Below, in pieces: positions 17,175-24,343 of a stretch of DNA of 64,000 bases. The position numbers and the translations under genes are program-made. Source of the stretch: Desulfitobacterium chlororespirans DSM 11544. Lineage in GTDB: Bacteria > Bacillota > Desulfitobacteriia > Desulfitobacteriales > Desulfitobacteriaceae. The notes under the pieces are model-generated. The model searched no databases. It saw nothing but the letters and a program-made list of their open reading frames with translations, and was not told where the DNA came from. The stretch spans positions 208,766 through 272,765 of the forward strand of contig NZ_FRDN01000010.1 in assembly GCF_900143285.1 (NCBI RefSeq), read 5' to 3'. Position 1 is the first letter of the stretch. Each line of letters begins with the position of its first letter.

Positions 17175-18641
17175 TCATTTTTGATCGGCTGGATTAGGTT
17201 GCGGTCGGGTTTGATCCGTATTCTGCTCCAAGGTATACGCAACCCTCAGCAATGTTTGCTCATCAAAATGGCGGGCTATCAGCTGCAGGCCTACGGGCAT
17301 CCCCTCGCTTAGGCCATAGGGCAGGGACATGGCCGGCAGACCGGCCAGACTCACCGGCCGGGTGCAACGATGGGAATGGACGAGGGCCAAAGAATCCCCT
17401 GCCAGGTCGCTCTTTTGTGGGGCCGTGGTCAGGGCGGCCGGAGTCAAGAGGCAATCCACTTGCTCAAAAGCCTGAGCAAAGTCCTGGTTGTTCAGGGTCC
17501 GGACCTTAAGGGCCTGGGTATAATAGTCATCATAATGAGCCGAACTGAGCACATGGGTGCCCAGCATGATGCCTCGTTTCACTGCGGAGCCAAACCCCTG
17601 GCCGCGGGTCTTCATAAACATGTTCAGCACATCTTCCCCTTCCACCCGCAAACCATAGCGCACCCCATCATAACGGGCTAAGTTGGAGCTGGCTTCAGCA
17701 CAGGAAAGGGCATAATGGGCTGCGGCGGCGACTTCCGTATGGGGTAGCGTTACCTCAACACAGCGGGCACCCAATTCCTCCAGTTTATTGATCGCTTCCT
17801 GGAGCCTGGCGGCCACTCCGGGGGATACTCCTGCTGCAAAATATTCTTTCGGCAACCCTATGTTCAGGCCTTTAATATCGTTGCTGAGGCTCTTCCTGAA
17901 ATCGGGCACCTCCAGCAAAGCCGATGTTGAATCCCAGGCATCATGACCGCAAATCGTCTTTAAGATCAGGGCCAAATCCTTAAGATCCCGGGCAAAGGGT
18001 CCGATCTGATCTAAAGAAGAGGCGTAGGAGATCAGACCGGTTCTCGGAACATAGCCGTAAGTAGGCTTAAATCCTATGACTCCGCAAAATGCCGCCGGCT
18101 GACGGATATCCCCTCCGGTGTCCGAACCCAGGGCAAAGGCGGCTTCCCCCGCAGCTACTGCGGCAGCTGCTCCCCCGCCAGAACCTCCGGGTACTGCCGT
18201 GAGATCAAAGGGATTCCTGGTGTCATGGCATGCAGAATGCACGGTGGAAGAACCCATGCCAAACTCATCCAGATTGGTTTTTCCGATCAATACTGAGCCT
18301 GCTTTTTTTAATCTGCCCAGGACTGAGGCATCGGCGGGAGGGATATAATGACTAAGCATCCGGGATGCGCAGGTTGTCTTCACTCCCGCCGTACAAATAT
18401 TGTCTTGAACGGCCATGGGGATACCGGCCAGAGCAGAGAGCTCTTCTCCCCGCAGCCGCCGCTCATCAACAAGCCTGGCCTGGGCTAAAGCTTCCTCCCC
18501 GGTAACCGTCACAAAGGCTTGAAGCTCATGGTCTTTTTGCCGGATCCGTTCTAAATAAGCCTGAGTCAATTCAAGGCTGCTGAGCTCCTTGTCCGCCAGG
18601 AGTTGGTTGAGCTGATGAACGGTTAATGTATGAAGTTGCAT
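17175..18641 (-). CDS. gatA: GatA-family amidotransferase subunit with substituted catalytic residues
   Basis: 488 residues, collinear with normal GatA. The Ser-cisSer-Lys amidase triad is broken: the lysine of the AIKDN motif is Gln79 (GIPMAVQDN), the nucleophile serine of DTGGSIR is Asp178 (DTGGDIR), and only the cis-serine (Ser154, PGGSGGG) remains; the next serine is glycine. The glutamine-binding Asp near 424 (normally MYxxD before the T-PV-LAGLP segment) is His. The Ser to Asp change needs at least two base changes, so a sequencing slip is unlikely. It should not hydrolyse glutamine. It may still scaffold GatB using free ammonia, or serve another task. The ATG follows CAGGAGG. Confidence 0.9.
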   Translation of the reverse strand: MQLHTLTVHQLNQLLADKELSSLELTQAYLERIRQKDHELQAFVTVTGEEALAQARLVDERRLRGEELSALAGIPMAVQDNICTAGVKTTCASRMLSHYIPPADASVLGRLKKAGSVLIGKTNLDEFGMGSSTVHSACHDTRNPFDLTAVPGGSGGGAAAAVAAGEAAFALGSDTGGDIRQPAAFCGVIGFKPTYGYVPRTGLISYASSLDQIGPFARDLKDLALILKTICGHDAWDSTSALLEVPDFRKSLSNDIKGLNIGLPKEYFAAGVSPGVAARLQEAINKLEELGARCVEVTLPHTEVAAAAHYALSCAEASSNLARYDGVRYGLRVEGEDVLNMFMKTRGQGFGSAVKRGIMLGTHVLSSAHYDDYYTQALKVRTLNNQDFAQAFEQVDCLLTPAALTTAPQKSDLAGDSLALVHSHRCTRPVSLAGLPAMSLPYGLSEGMPVGLQLIARHFDEQTLLRVAYTLEQNTDQTRPQPNPADQK

Positions 18642-18655
18642 GAAAAACCTCCTGT

Positions 18656-18940
18656 CTATAGTATACGGGGTACTTTAAAAGCCCCATCCTCTTCCTCAGG
18701 TGCATTGGCGAAAACAAGTTCCCTAGCCAAACCGGGCTGGGCTTTGTCTTCCCGAAACAGGTTGATCATCGGCAGCACCCGCTCCGCCGCTTCTACGGCA
18801 GTTGTGTCAGCTTGTTTTAACAGGTCCAGATAGCTTAAGCTTTCCTGAAGGGACCTGGTATAGGCGGCCCTTTCCTCGTCGGTCAATTCCAGGCGGCTCA
18901 CGAAAGCCAACCTTTCAACATCTTTTGCGGTTATTTCCAT
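18656..18940 (-). CDS. gatC: Aspartyl/glutamyl-tRNA amidotransferase subunit C
   Basis: 94 residues, the usual size. It starts MEITAKDVERLAFVSRLELT and ends in the extended FKVPRIL tail that wraps the GatA-GatB interface. It is the first gene of the operon, 14 bp before gatA. The ATG follows AAAAGGATG. The 257-bp gap to the divergent sensor kinase holds both promoters; I saw no T-box leader or other riboswitch in it. Confidence 0.93.
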   Translation of the reverse strand: MEITAKDVERLAFVSRLELTDEERAAYTRSLQESLSYLDLLKQADTTAVEAAERVLPMINLFREDKAQPGLARELVFANAPEEEDGAFKVPRIL

Positions 18941-19197
18941 CGGTTCACATCCTTTTCCATCGGGTTCATGCCTGAATCAGCATTTTATAGGCCGATTTAT
19001 AGCGCAATTCACCTTCATCTTACCTTTTTCGCTATAATTTACCTTTCAACTCAACAATTCAACAAATGACTTATAACTCCTTCTCTTGTGCAAAATTCGT
19101 TGCAGAGCCCAGAAAAAGCCGGCTGAGTTCCTGCCGCTTCACCTTGCTTAGATAGGAAAATAAGAGTATAGTATAGTCAATTTAAGGTGGTGAATTT

Positions 19198-20757
19198 ATG
19201 AAAAGCAGCCTTTTTAAGCCATCTCCGATTGCCCCAACTACTTATTTATCCTGGACGGATACGTTTAAAACCATAGGCTTACTCACCGCGGCAACCTTGT
19301 TTTCCATGGGGCTGCGCGCTTTGGCGATCGGTGAGCAGAATGTCATTATGGTCTATATCTTGTCTGTCTTCATTATTTCAAGAACAACCAATGGCTATGT
19401 TTACGGCAGTGTGGGGTCTGCTTTAAGCGTTCTTTTATTCAATTTCTTTTTCACCACTCCTTACTATACTTTTCATGTTATACAAGCCGATTATCCGGTT
19501 ACGCTGCTGATTATGCTGATCGTGGCATCCCTCACCAGCGCTTTGACCATCCGCGCCGGGTCTCAGACCCAGCTTGCTCTGGAAAGAGAGCACCGCACAG
19601 AGCTTTTATATGAAATAAGCAAGCAGCTTCTTGTCACCAGGGGACTGGATAAGATCATCCATTTAATCAATCACTATATGATCAAGCTTTTTGAGCGATC
19701 GGCAATTTTTTACGCCCAGGATCCGGGAGCTTCCCAAGGTGTTCTGAGGCAATCCCCGGCTGAAACCGATGCTTCCTTTATGTTAGTCGAAGGGGAACGG
19801 GCAGCGGCTCAATGGGCCTTCTTACATAAGGCCCAGGCAGGATTAGGTTCAGATACCCCCATGGGTTCCCAGGGGTTTTATGTACCGGTTATTGCCCAGG
19901 GTAAGGTGCTTGGGGTAATCGGCTTATCCTGCGCTCAAGGGGAGCTTAATACAGCCGGCCGTTCCCTGCTCCAGGTGATCACCTCCCAGGTAGCGCTGGC
20001 TCTGGAAAGGCAGCATTTATCGGATGAACAAAGAAGGCTGTTTGTGGAATCGGAAAAAGAAAAAATGAGAAGCAACCTGCTGCGGGCTATTTCTCACGAC
20101 CTCCGCACCCCTCTGACAGCTATTCTAGGAGCAAGCTCCACCCTTCTTGAAAATCGTCAAACCCTGGATGAACCTACTCAACAGCAATTGCTGGCCAATA
20201 TTAAAGAGGATTCACAGTGGCTGATCAGAATGGTGGAGAACCTGCTGTCCGTGACGCGCATCAGAGAGGGAACGATGAATGTCGCCAAGACGGCCGAGGC
20301 TGCTGAGGAGATTGTCGCGGCAGCTGTCAGCCGCATCAGAAAGCGGTTTCCTCAGCAAAGGATCAAGGTTGATGTACCGGCGGAGCTGCTGCTGGTACCC
20401 ATGGATGGCACCTTGATTGAGCAGGTTCTGATTAATCTGATCGAAAACGCCATTAAGCATTCCCCGGAAAACGCCGCCATTGAGGTCAATGTGAAAAAGC
20501 TCGGGGAAGAGGCCCTGTTTGAAGTTATCGACTATGGAACCGGCATCCCGGAGCAGAGTTTCCCTTACCTTTTTGAGAGCTATGTTCCCAACGGTAAGCG
20601 CAGCGCCGACTCAGCAAGGGGAATGGGCATCGGCTTATCCATCTGCATGTCCATAGTCAAAGCCCATCATGGTAAAATGGAAGCTGCCAATAAAAAAGCG
20701 GGCGGTGCCATGTTTCGGTTTACACTGCCTTTGGAGGGGACTGACCTTGAACAATAA
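19198..20757 (+). CDS. KdpD-like sensor histidine kinase lacking the N-terminal KdpD/Usp region
   Basis: 519 residues. A four-helix DUF4118 membrane domain spans about 25-118, a GAF domain 135-270, HisKA with phospho-accepting H300 (AISHDLRTP), and HATPase with the N box NLIENAIKHSP, then GTGIP and GMGIGLSIC. Full KdpD proteins have about 380 extra N-terminal residues; this one starts at the membrane segment. It probably senses K+, turgor or a second messenger. The ATG at 19198 follows AAGGTGGTG. It overlaps the response regulator gene, and the potassium transporter gene downstream fits a K+ homeostasis role. Confidence 0.88.
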   Translation: MKSSLFKPSPIAPTTYLSWTDTFKTIGLLTAATLFSMGLRALAIGEQNVIMVYILSVFIISRTTNGYVYGSVGSALSVLLFNFFFTTPYYTFHVIQADYPVTLLIMLIVASLTSALTIRAGSQTQLALEREHRTELLYEISKQLLVTRGLDKIIHLINHYMIKLFERSAIFYAQDPGASQGVLRQSPAETDASFMLVEGERAAAQWAFLHKAQAGLGSDTPMGSQGFYVPVIAQGKVLGVIGLSCAQGELNTAGRSLLQVITSQVALALERQHLSDEQRRLFVESEKEKMRSNLLRAISHDLRTPLTAILGASSTLLENRQTLDEPTQQQLLANIKEDSQWLIRMVENLLSVTRIREGTMNVAKTAEAAEEIVAAAVSRIRKRFPQQRIKVDVPAELLLVPMDGTLIEQVLINLIENAIKHSPENAAIEVNVKKLGEEALFEVIDYGTGIPEQSFPYLFESYVPNGKRSADSARGMGIGLSICMSIVKAHHGKMEAANKKAGGAMFRFTLPLEGTDLEQ

Positions 20758-21445
20758 ACCTTTACTATTAATTGTTGAGGATGATGAGAAAATCAGCAAC
20801 TTTATTGCGGCTACCTTAACAGCCAATGATTATAAGGTCATCAGGGCAGCGAAAGGCAAGGATGCCATTTCCCTGACTTCCTCCTATGGTCCGGATTTGA
20901 TTTTGCTCGATCTGGGCTTGCCGGATCTGGATGGCACCGAGGTTTTGAAATCACTGCGGCAATGGACGGGGATACCCATTGTGGTAGTCTCAGCACGTGG
21001 CAATGAACAGGAAAAGGTGGAAGCTCTTGATCTGGGCGCAGACGACTATATCACAAAACCTTTTGGAACTTTGGAGCTGCTGGCCAGAATCAGAACTGCA
21101 ATCCGGCATAGTCAGAAGAACTTAATGATGAGCCCCGGAGAGCAGGAAAAAATAGCTGTGGGACATCTTGAGATCGATTATCAGAAAAGACGTATTCTAC
21201 TTGATGGCCAGGAGGTCCATTTTACCCCCATTGAATATAAGATCATGGTTCTGCTGGCCAGAAATATGGGCAAGGTCCTCACCCATGATTTTATCATGAA
21301 AGAAGTATGGGGGCCTTATACCAATGAAATCCAGGCACTGCGGGTCAACATGGCCAATATCCGCAGAAAGATCGAACAAAACCCGGGAGAACCCCGCTAT
21401 ATTGTTACGGAAGTCGGCGTCGGCTATCGCATGATGGAAGACTAG
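20747..21445 (+). CDS. OmpR/KdpE-family response regulator
   Basis: 232 residues. The receiver domain has acidic VEDDE, the phospho-Asp in LILLDLGLPDLDG, the S and K of later strands (VSARG, DYITKPF), and a C-terminal winged helix (VHFTPIEYKIMVLLARN, ending VGVGYRMM). A TTG at 20747 is the likely start: GGAGGGG lies 6-7 nt upstream, and the first residues LNNKPLLLIVEDD match the family. It overlaps the kinase stop by 11 nt. The stop codon lies inside the end of a repeat (21442-21463). Its target is probably the tandem repeat before kimA. Confidence 0.9.
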   Translation: MNNKPLLLIVEDDEKISNFIAATLTANDYKVIRAAKGKDAISLTSSYGPDLILLDLGLPDLDGTEVLKSLRQWTGIPIVVVSARGNEQEKVEALDLGADDYITKPFGTLELLARIRTAIRHSQKNLMMSPGEQEKIAVGHLEIDYQKRRILLDGQEVHFTPIEYKIMVLLARNMGKVLTHDFIMKEVWGPYTNEIQALRVNMANIRRKIEQNPGEPRYIVTEVGVGYRMMED

Positions 21446-21463
21446 TACTCTGCAACACTTAAA
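21442..21463. repeat. Solo copy of the MITE terminal repeat at the regulator stop codon
   Basis: CTAGTACTCTGCAACACTTAAA differs at two positions from each arm of the 22-bp inverted repeat bounding the element at 41199-41363. The TAG stop of the response regulator is supplied by the first bases of the repeat, so the gene's end may have been set by an old insertion. Confidence 0.6.
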
Positions 21464-21473
21464 ACCCGCCTTG

Positions 21474-21536
21474 AACGGCTGAAATCTATAATTATTCTTT
21501 GGTTAAAGGAATAATTGGGATTTCAGCCGTTTTTTT
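21474..21536 (+). terminator. Intrinsic terminator of the two-component operon
   Basis: AACGGCTGAAATC and the matching GATTTCAGCCGTT form the base of a long stem, extended by AATTATTC/GAATAATT around a loop, then T7. It separates the regulator genes from kimA. Confidence 0.9.
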
Positions 21537-21552
21537 ATGAGATTTTCAGCAA

Positions 21553-21574
21553 AATCTTTATGGAATCTTTATGG
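21553..21574 (+). promoter_or_regulatory. Tandem 11-bp repeat, probable response-regulator binding site of kimA
   Basis: AATCTTTATGG occurs twice with no gap (21553-21563, 21564-21574), and a partial third TCTTTAT lies at 21598. An 11-bp direct repeat is the classical spacing for OmpR/KdpE-type winged-helix dimers, and TTTAT resembles KdpE sites. It lies 120 bp before the transporter start and just after the operon encoding such a regulator. Binding is inferred. Confidence 0.55.
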
Positions 21575-21694
21575 TCCGGCTAAAAACCTTAATCCTCTCT
21601 TTATATGATCGGTGTTATAAATAGAGGCGGAAGTAAACCTAAGGGTTGCTTGCTTTAGTTGTTGCTTTAAATATAAAAGGAGCTGGCATGAACA

Positions 21695-23521
21695 ATGATC
21701 TCTTCCCTCAAGCGTTTCTTAATCGGACGTCCCTTGAAATCAACAGAGCTGGGAGAGCAAAAACTTAACAAAAAGAAAGCTTTGGCCATTCTGTCCTCAG
21801 ATGCTTTGTCCTCAGTGGCTTATGGCCCGGAGCAAATCCTGATTGTTCTGGCTACAGCGGGAGCAGCCGCCTTTTGGTATTCTCTTCCTCTTGCGGTGGG
21901 GGTTTTAATCCTTTTAATGGCTTTGATCTTATCTTACCGGCAAATTATTTTCGCCTATCCTCACGGCGGCGGAGCTTATATGGTTTCTAAAAATAATTTG
22001 GGGGTCACTCCGGGATTAATAGCCGGAGGCTCTTTATTGGTCGACTATATTTTAACAGTAGCTGTCAGTGTCTCCGCAGGCACGGACGCCCTGACTTCGG
22101 CCTTTCCTGCCCTGCACGCCCATCATGTGACCATGGCGGTTTTCTTTGTTGTTCTCCTGACCATTCTTAATTTAAGAGGGGTAACAGAATCTGCTTCTAT
22201 ATTGGCTTATCCGGTCTATTTATTTGTTGTTGCCTTATTGATCTTGATCGGAGCAGGGGGATACAAGATTTTGACGGGCCAGATCTCACCTGAATTGTCT
22301 GCACCTATCGGTACACCTGTCGCAGGATTAAGCCTTTTTTTGTTGATGAAAGCCTTCGCCTCAGGAAGTTCGGCCTTAACCGGAGTGGAGGCCATCTCCA
22401 ATGCCATACCGAATTTTAAGGAACCCGCCCCGAGTAATGCCGCCAAAACCCTGATGGCCATGGGGGGATTGCTGGGAATCCTCTTTTCCAGCATTGTGCT
22501 CTTAGGGTATTTCTATGGAATTGCTCCCAGTGAAGAGGTCACCGTGGTCTCTCAGATCGCTGAAGATGTCTTCGGGCGCAATTACCTCTATTATTTTATT
22601 CAAGGAACAACCGCCCTTATCCTGATTCTGGCCGCCAACACCGGTTACTCAGCCTTTCCCCTTTTGGCGGTTAATCTTGCCAAAGATAAGTTTATACCCA
22701 GAATATTCACCATGCGCGGCGACCGCCTTGGTTACTCCAACGGCATCATAAGCCTCGGTTTCTTATCCATTCTTTTGATCATTGCATTTAAAGGACGCAC
22801 CGAGCAACTCATCCCTCTTTACGCAGTCGGTGTCTTCATTCCTTTTACTTTGTCCCAGACCGGCATGATCGTGAAATGGTTTAAAGAGAGGCCGAAAGGT
22901 TGGCTGCCCAAGCTGATCATTAATGCCACAGGCGCTCTCATCAGTTTCAGTGTGACTTTGATTTTCTTTTTAACAAAATTCCCGCAGATTTGGCCCATTG
23001 TCATCTTCATTCCTCTGATGATCTCTATGTTCAGAAAAATCCGCAGGCATTACGATGAAATAGCGGAAGAACTGCGCATTTCGACAGGAGAAAAGGCGCT
23101 GCCGATTCAGGGAAATATTATTATCATCCCCATTGCCGGGATCACCCGGGTTGTGGAGAACTCCCTCAGCTATGCTCAATCTTTATGCCCACAACAGATC
23201 ATCGCCGTCCATGTCTCGTTTAATAAAGAGGACCAAACTAAACTGGAAGAGAAATGGGAAAACTGGCAGACCGGTGTTCGTCTGGTCAGTCTGTATTCCC
23301 TGCGCAGGAGCATTATTCAGCCACTGACTAAGTTTATTGATTCTGTTGAACGGCGGACGGCGGAAGCCAATTATCAGATTACTGTTCTCATCCCGGAATT
23401 CATCCCTAAAAAGGGCTGGCATCATATTCTTCACAATCAATCCAGTTTATTGATCCGCACGGCTTTGCTCCATAGAAGAAATGTGGTGGTGACAACGGTG
23501 CCCTATCATCTTAAAAAGTAA
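21695..23521 (+). CDS. kimA: KimA-type potassium transporter (APC superfamily)
   Basis: 608 residues, matching B. subtilis KimA (YdaO, about 607). It starts with a cytoplasmic KSTELGEQKLNKKKALAILS segment, then SSDALSSVAYGPEQIL in helix 1, about 12 helices, and a soluble C-terminal domain from about 470. KimA proteins take up K+ with H+. Many are controlled by c-di-AMP; I looked for a ydaO-type riboswitch upstream and did not find one. The ATG at 21695 lies 12 nt after AAAGGAG. The KdpDE-like pair upstream suggests two-component control instead. Confidence 0.83.
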   Translation: MISSLKRFLIGRPLKSTELGEQKLNKKKALAILSSDALSSVAYGPEQILIVLATAGAAAFWYSLPLAVGVLILLMALILSYRQIIFAYPHGGGAYMVSKNNLGVTPGLIAGGSLLVDYILTVAVSVSAGTDALTSAFPALHAHHVTMAVFFVVLLTILNLRGVTESASILAYPVYLFVVALLILIGAGGYKILTGQISPELSAPIGTPVAGLSLFLLMKAFASGSSALTGVEAISNAIPNFKEPAPSNAAKTLMAMGGLLGILFSSIVLLGYFYGIAPSEEVTVVSQIAEDVFGRNYLYYFIQGTTALILILAANTGYSAFPLLAVNLAKDKFIPRIFTMRGDRLGYSNGIISLGFLSILLIIAFKGRTEQLIPLYAVGVFIPFTLSQTGMIVKWFKERPKGWLPKLIINATGALISFSVTLIFFLTKFPQIWPIVIFIPLMISMFRKIRRHYDEIAEELRISTGEKALPIQGNIIIIPIAGITRVVENSLSYAQSLCPQQIIAVHVSFNKEDQTKLEEKWENWQTGVRLVSLYSLRRSIIQPLTKFIDSVERRTAEANYQITVLIPEFIPKKGWHHILHNQSSLLIRTALLHRRNVVVTTVPYHLKK

Positions 23522-23565
23522 GTGTAAATCTTAAAAAATAAGCACAAAACTTGTCAGCCAATCCG

Positions 23566-23623
23566 TTGACTTCCTGGTTCGGAAATGTTAATATAACATC
23601 GTTATATAACGATGTTATATTAA
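23566..23623 (+). promoter_or_regulatory. Promoter with a 36-bp perfect palindromic operator
   Basis: TTGACT (23566-23571), 17 bp, TAATAT (23589-23594). The -10 is inside a perfect 36-bp palindrome, 23588-23623, with centre GTTATATAAC and arms containing AACATCGTTAT. It ends 15 bp before the TetR start codon. This is what an autorepressed tetR promoter looks like. Confidence 0.85.
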
Positions 23624-23638
23624 TTTGGAGGTTAGAAC

Positions 23639-24259
23639 ATGGTTGACATGGAACAGACGACTCAGCAGCGGATTCTGCAGGCCGCCCAAGAGGAATTTCT
23701 GCGCCTGGGCTTTCAGAACTCTTCCCTGCGCTCCATCGCCAAAGCCTGCGGCGTAACCACCGGCGCCTTATATGGATATTACTCCGATAAAGACGCTTTG
23801 TTTGACGCGCTGGTTCGGGAAGCGGCGGAAACCCTCTATGATATCTATCTGCGCGCTCATCAGGAGTTCGAGGCGCTGCCGCCGGAGCAGCAGCTTGCGG
23901 AGATGACTCAGCAGATCGAGCCGCGGGTATGGGAGTGCTTTGATTACATTTATGAGCATTATGATGCCTTTAAACTGCTTATTTGCCATGCTGAAGGAAC
24001 ATCTTATGAAAATTATGTCCATCGTATGGCTGAAGTGGAGGTGCAGAGCTCCTATATCTTCCTTTCCCGTATGGAGAACATGGGGCGGCAGGTCCCCCAT
24101 ATCCCGGATGATCTCAATCATATGCTGGCCAGCGCTTATCTGACCGGTTTCTTTGAAGTTGTCGCCCACGATATGCCTAAAGAAGAGGCCCGGGAATATA
24201 TCGGAAGGCTTACTGATTTTTTCAGCGCCGGCTGGAAAAACCTTTTGGGGCTTGTCTAG
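23639..24259 (+). CDS. TetR-family repressor of the adjacent ABC exporter
   Basis: 206 residues. The HTH at about 8-52 reads ILQAAQEEFLRLGF through SLRSIAKACGVTTGALYGYY; the remainder is a helical ligand domain. The ATG at 23639 follows TTGGAGG. The palindrome overlapping its promoter suggests autoregulation. It is followed by the two half-transporter genes in the same direction, so it probably senses a compound exported or handled by them. Confidence 0.9.
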   Translation: MVDMEQTTQQRILQAAQEEFLRLGFQNSSLRSIAKACGVTTGALYGYYSDKDALFDALVREAAETLYDIYLRAHQEFEALPPEQQLAEMTQQIEPRVWECFDYIYEHYDAFKLLICHAEGTSYENYVHRMAEVEVQSSYIFLSRMENMGRQVPHIPDDLNHMLASAYLTGFFEVVAHDMPKEEAREYIGRLTDFFSAGWKNLLGLV

Positions 24260-24267
24260 CCCCAAAA
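24243..24267 (+). terminator. Hairpin overlapping the tetR stop
   Basis: TTTTGGGGCT, loop TGTCT, AGCCCCAAAA, then AATTTT. A 10-bp stem with a weak T-tract. It probably attenuates read-through from tetR into the exporter genes. Confidence 0.6.
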
Positions 24268-24280
24268 AATTTTCCCTATA

Positions 24281-24328
24281 AGTTAGCGTAAGCTAACTAT
24301 AATTTAAACAAGCTAACTGTAATTTAAA
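24281..24328 (+). promoter_or_regulatory. Repeats and -10 box before the ABC exporter genes
   Basis: AGTTAGC-GTAA-GCTAACT is an 18-nt inverted repeat (24281-24298). AAGCTAACTRTAATTTAAA is repeated directly at 24290-24308 and 24310-24328, a 20-bp period. A TATAAT occurs at 24298-24303. These bases look like an operator and promoter for the transporter genes, unlike the palindrome used at tetR. Confidence 0.5.
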
Positions 24329-24343
24329 GAGGAGGAGATTACC

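Noticed and set aside
18941..19197. T-box leader before the gat operon
   Set aside because: No specifier/antiterminator-like stem or TGGNACC sequence was found.
21575..21694. c-di-AMP (ydaO) riboswitch before kimA
   Set aside because: Leader is too short and lacks the conserved core; no aptamer could be drawn.
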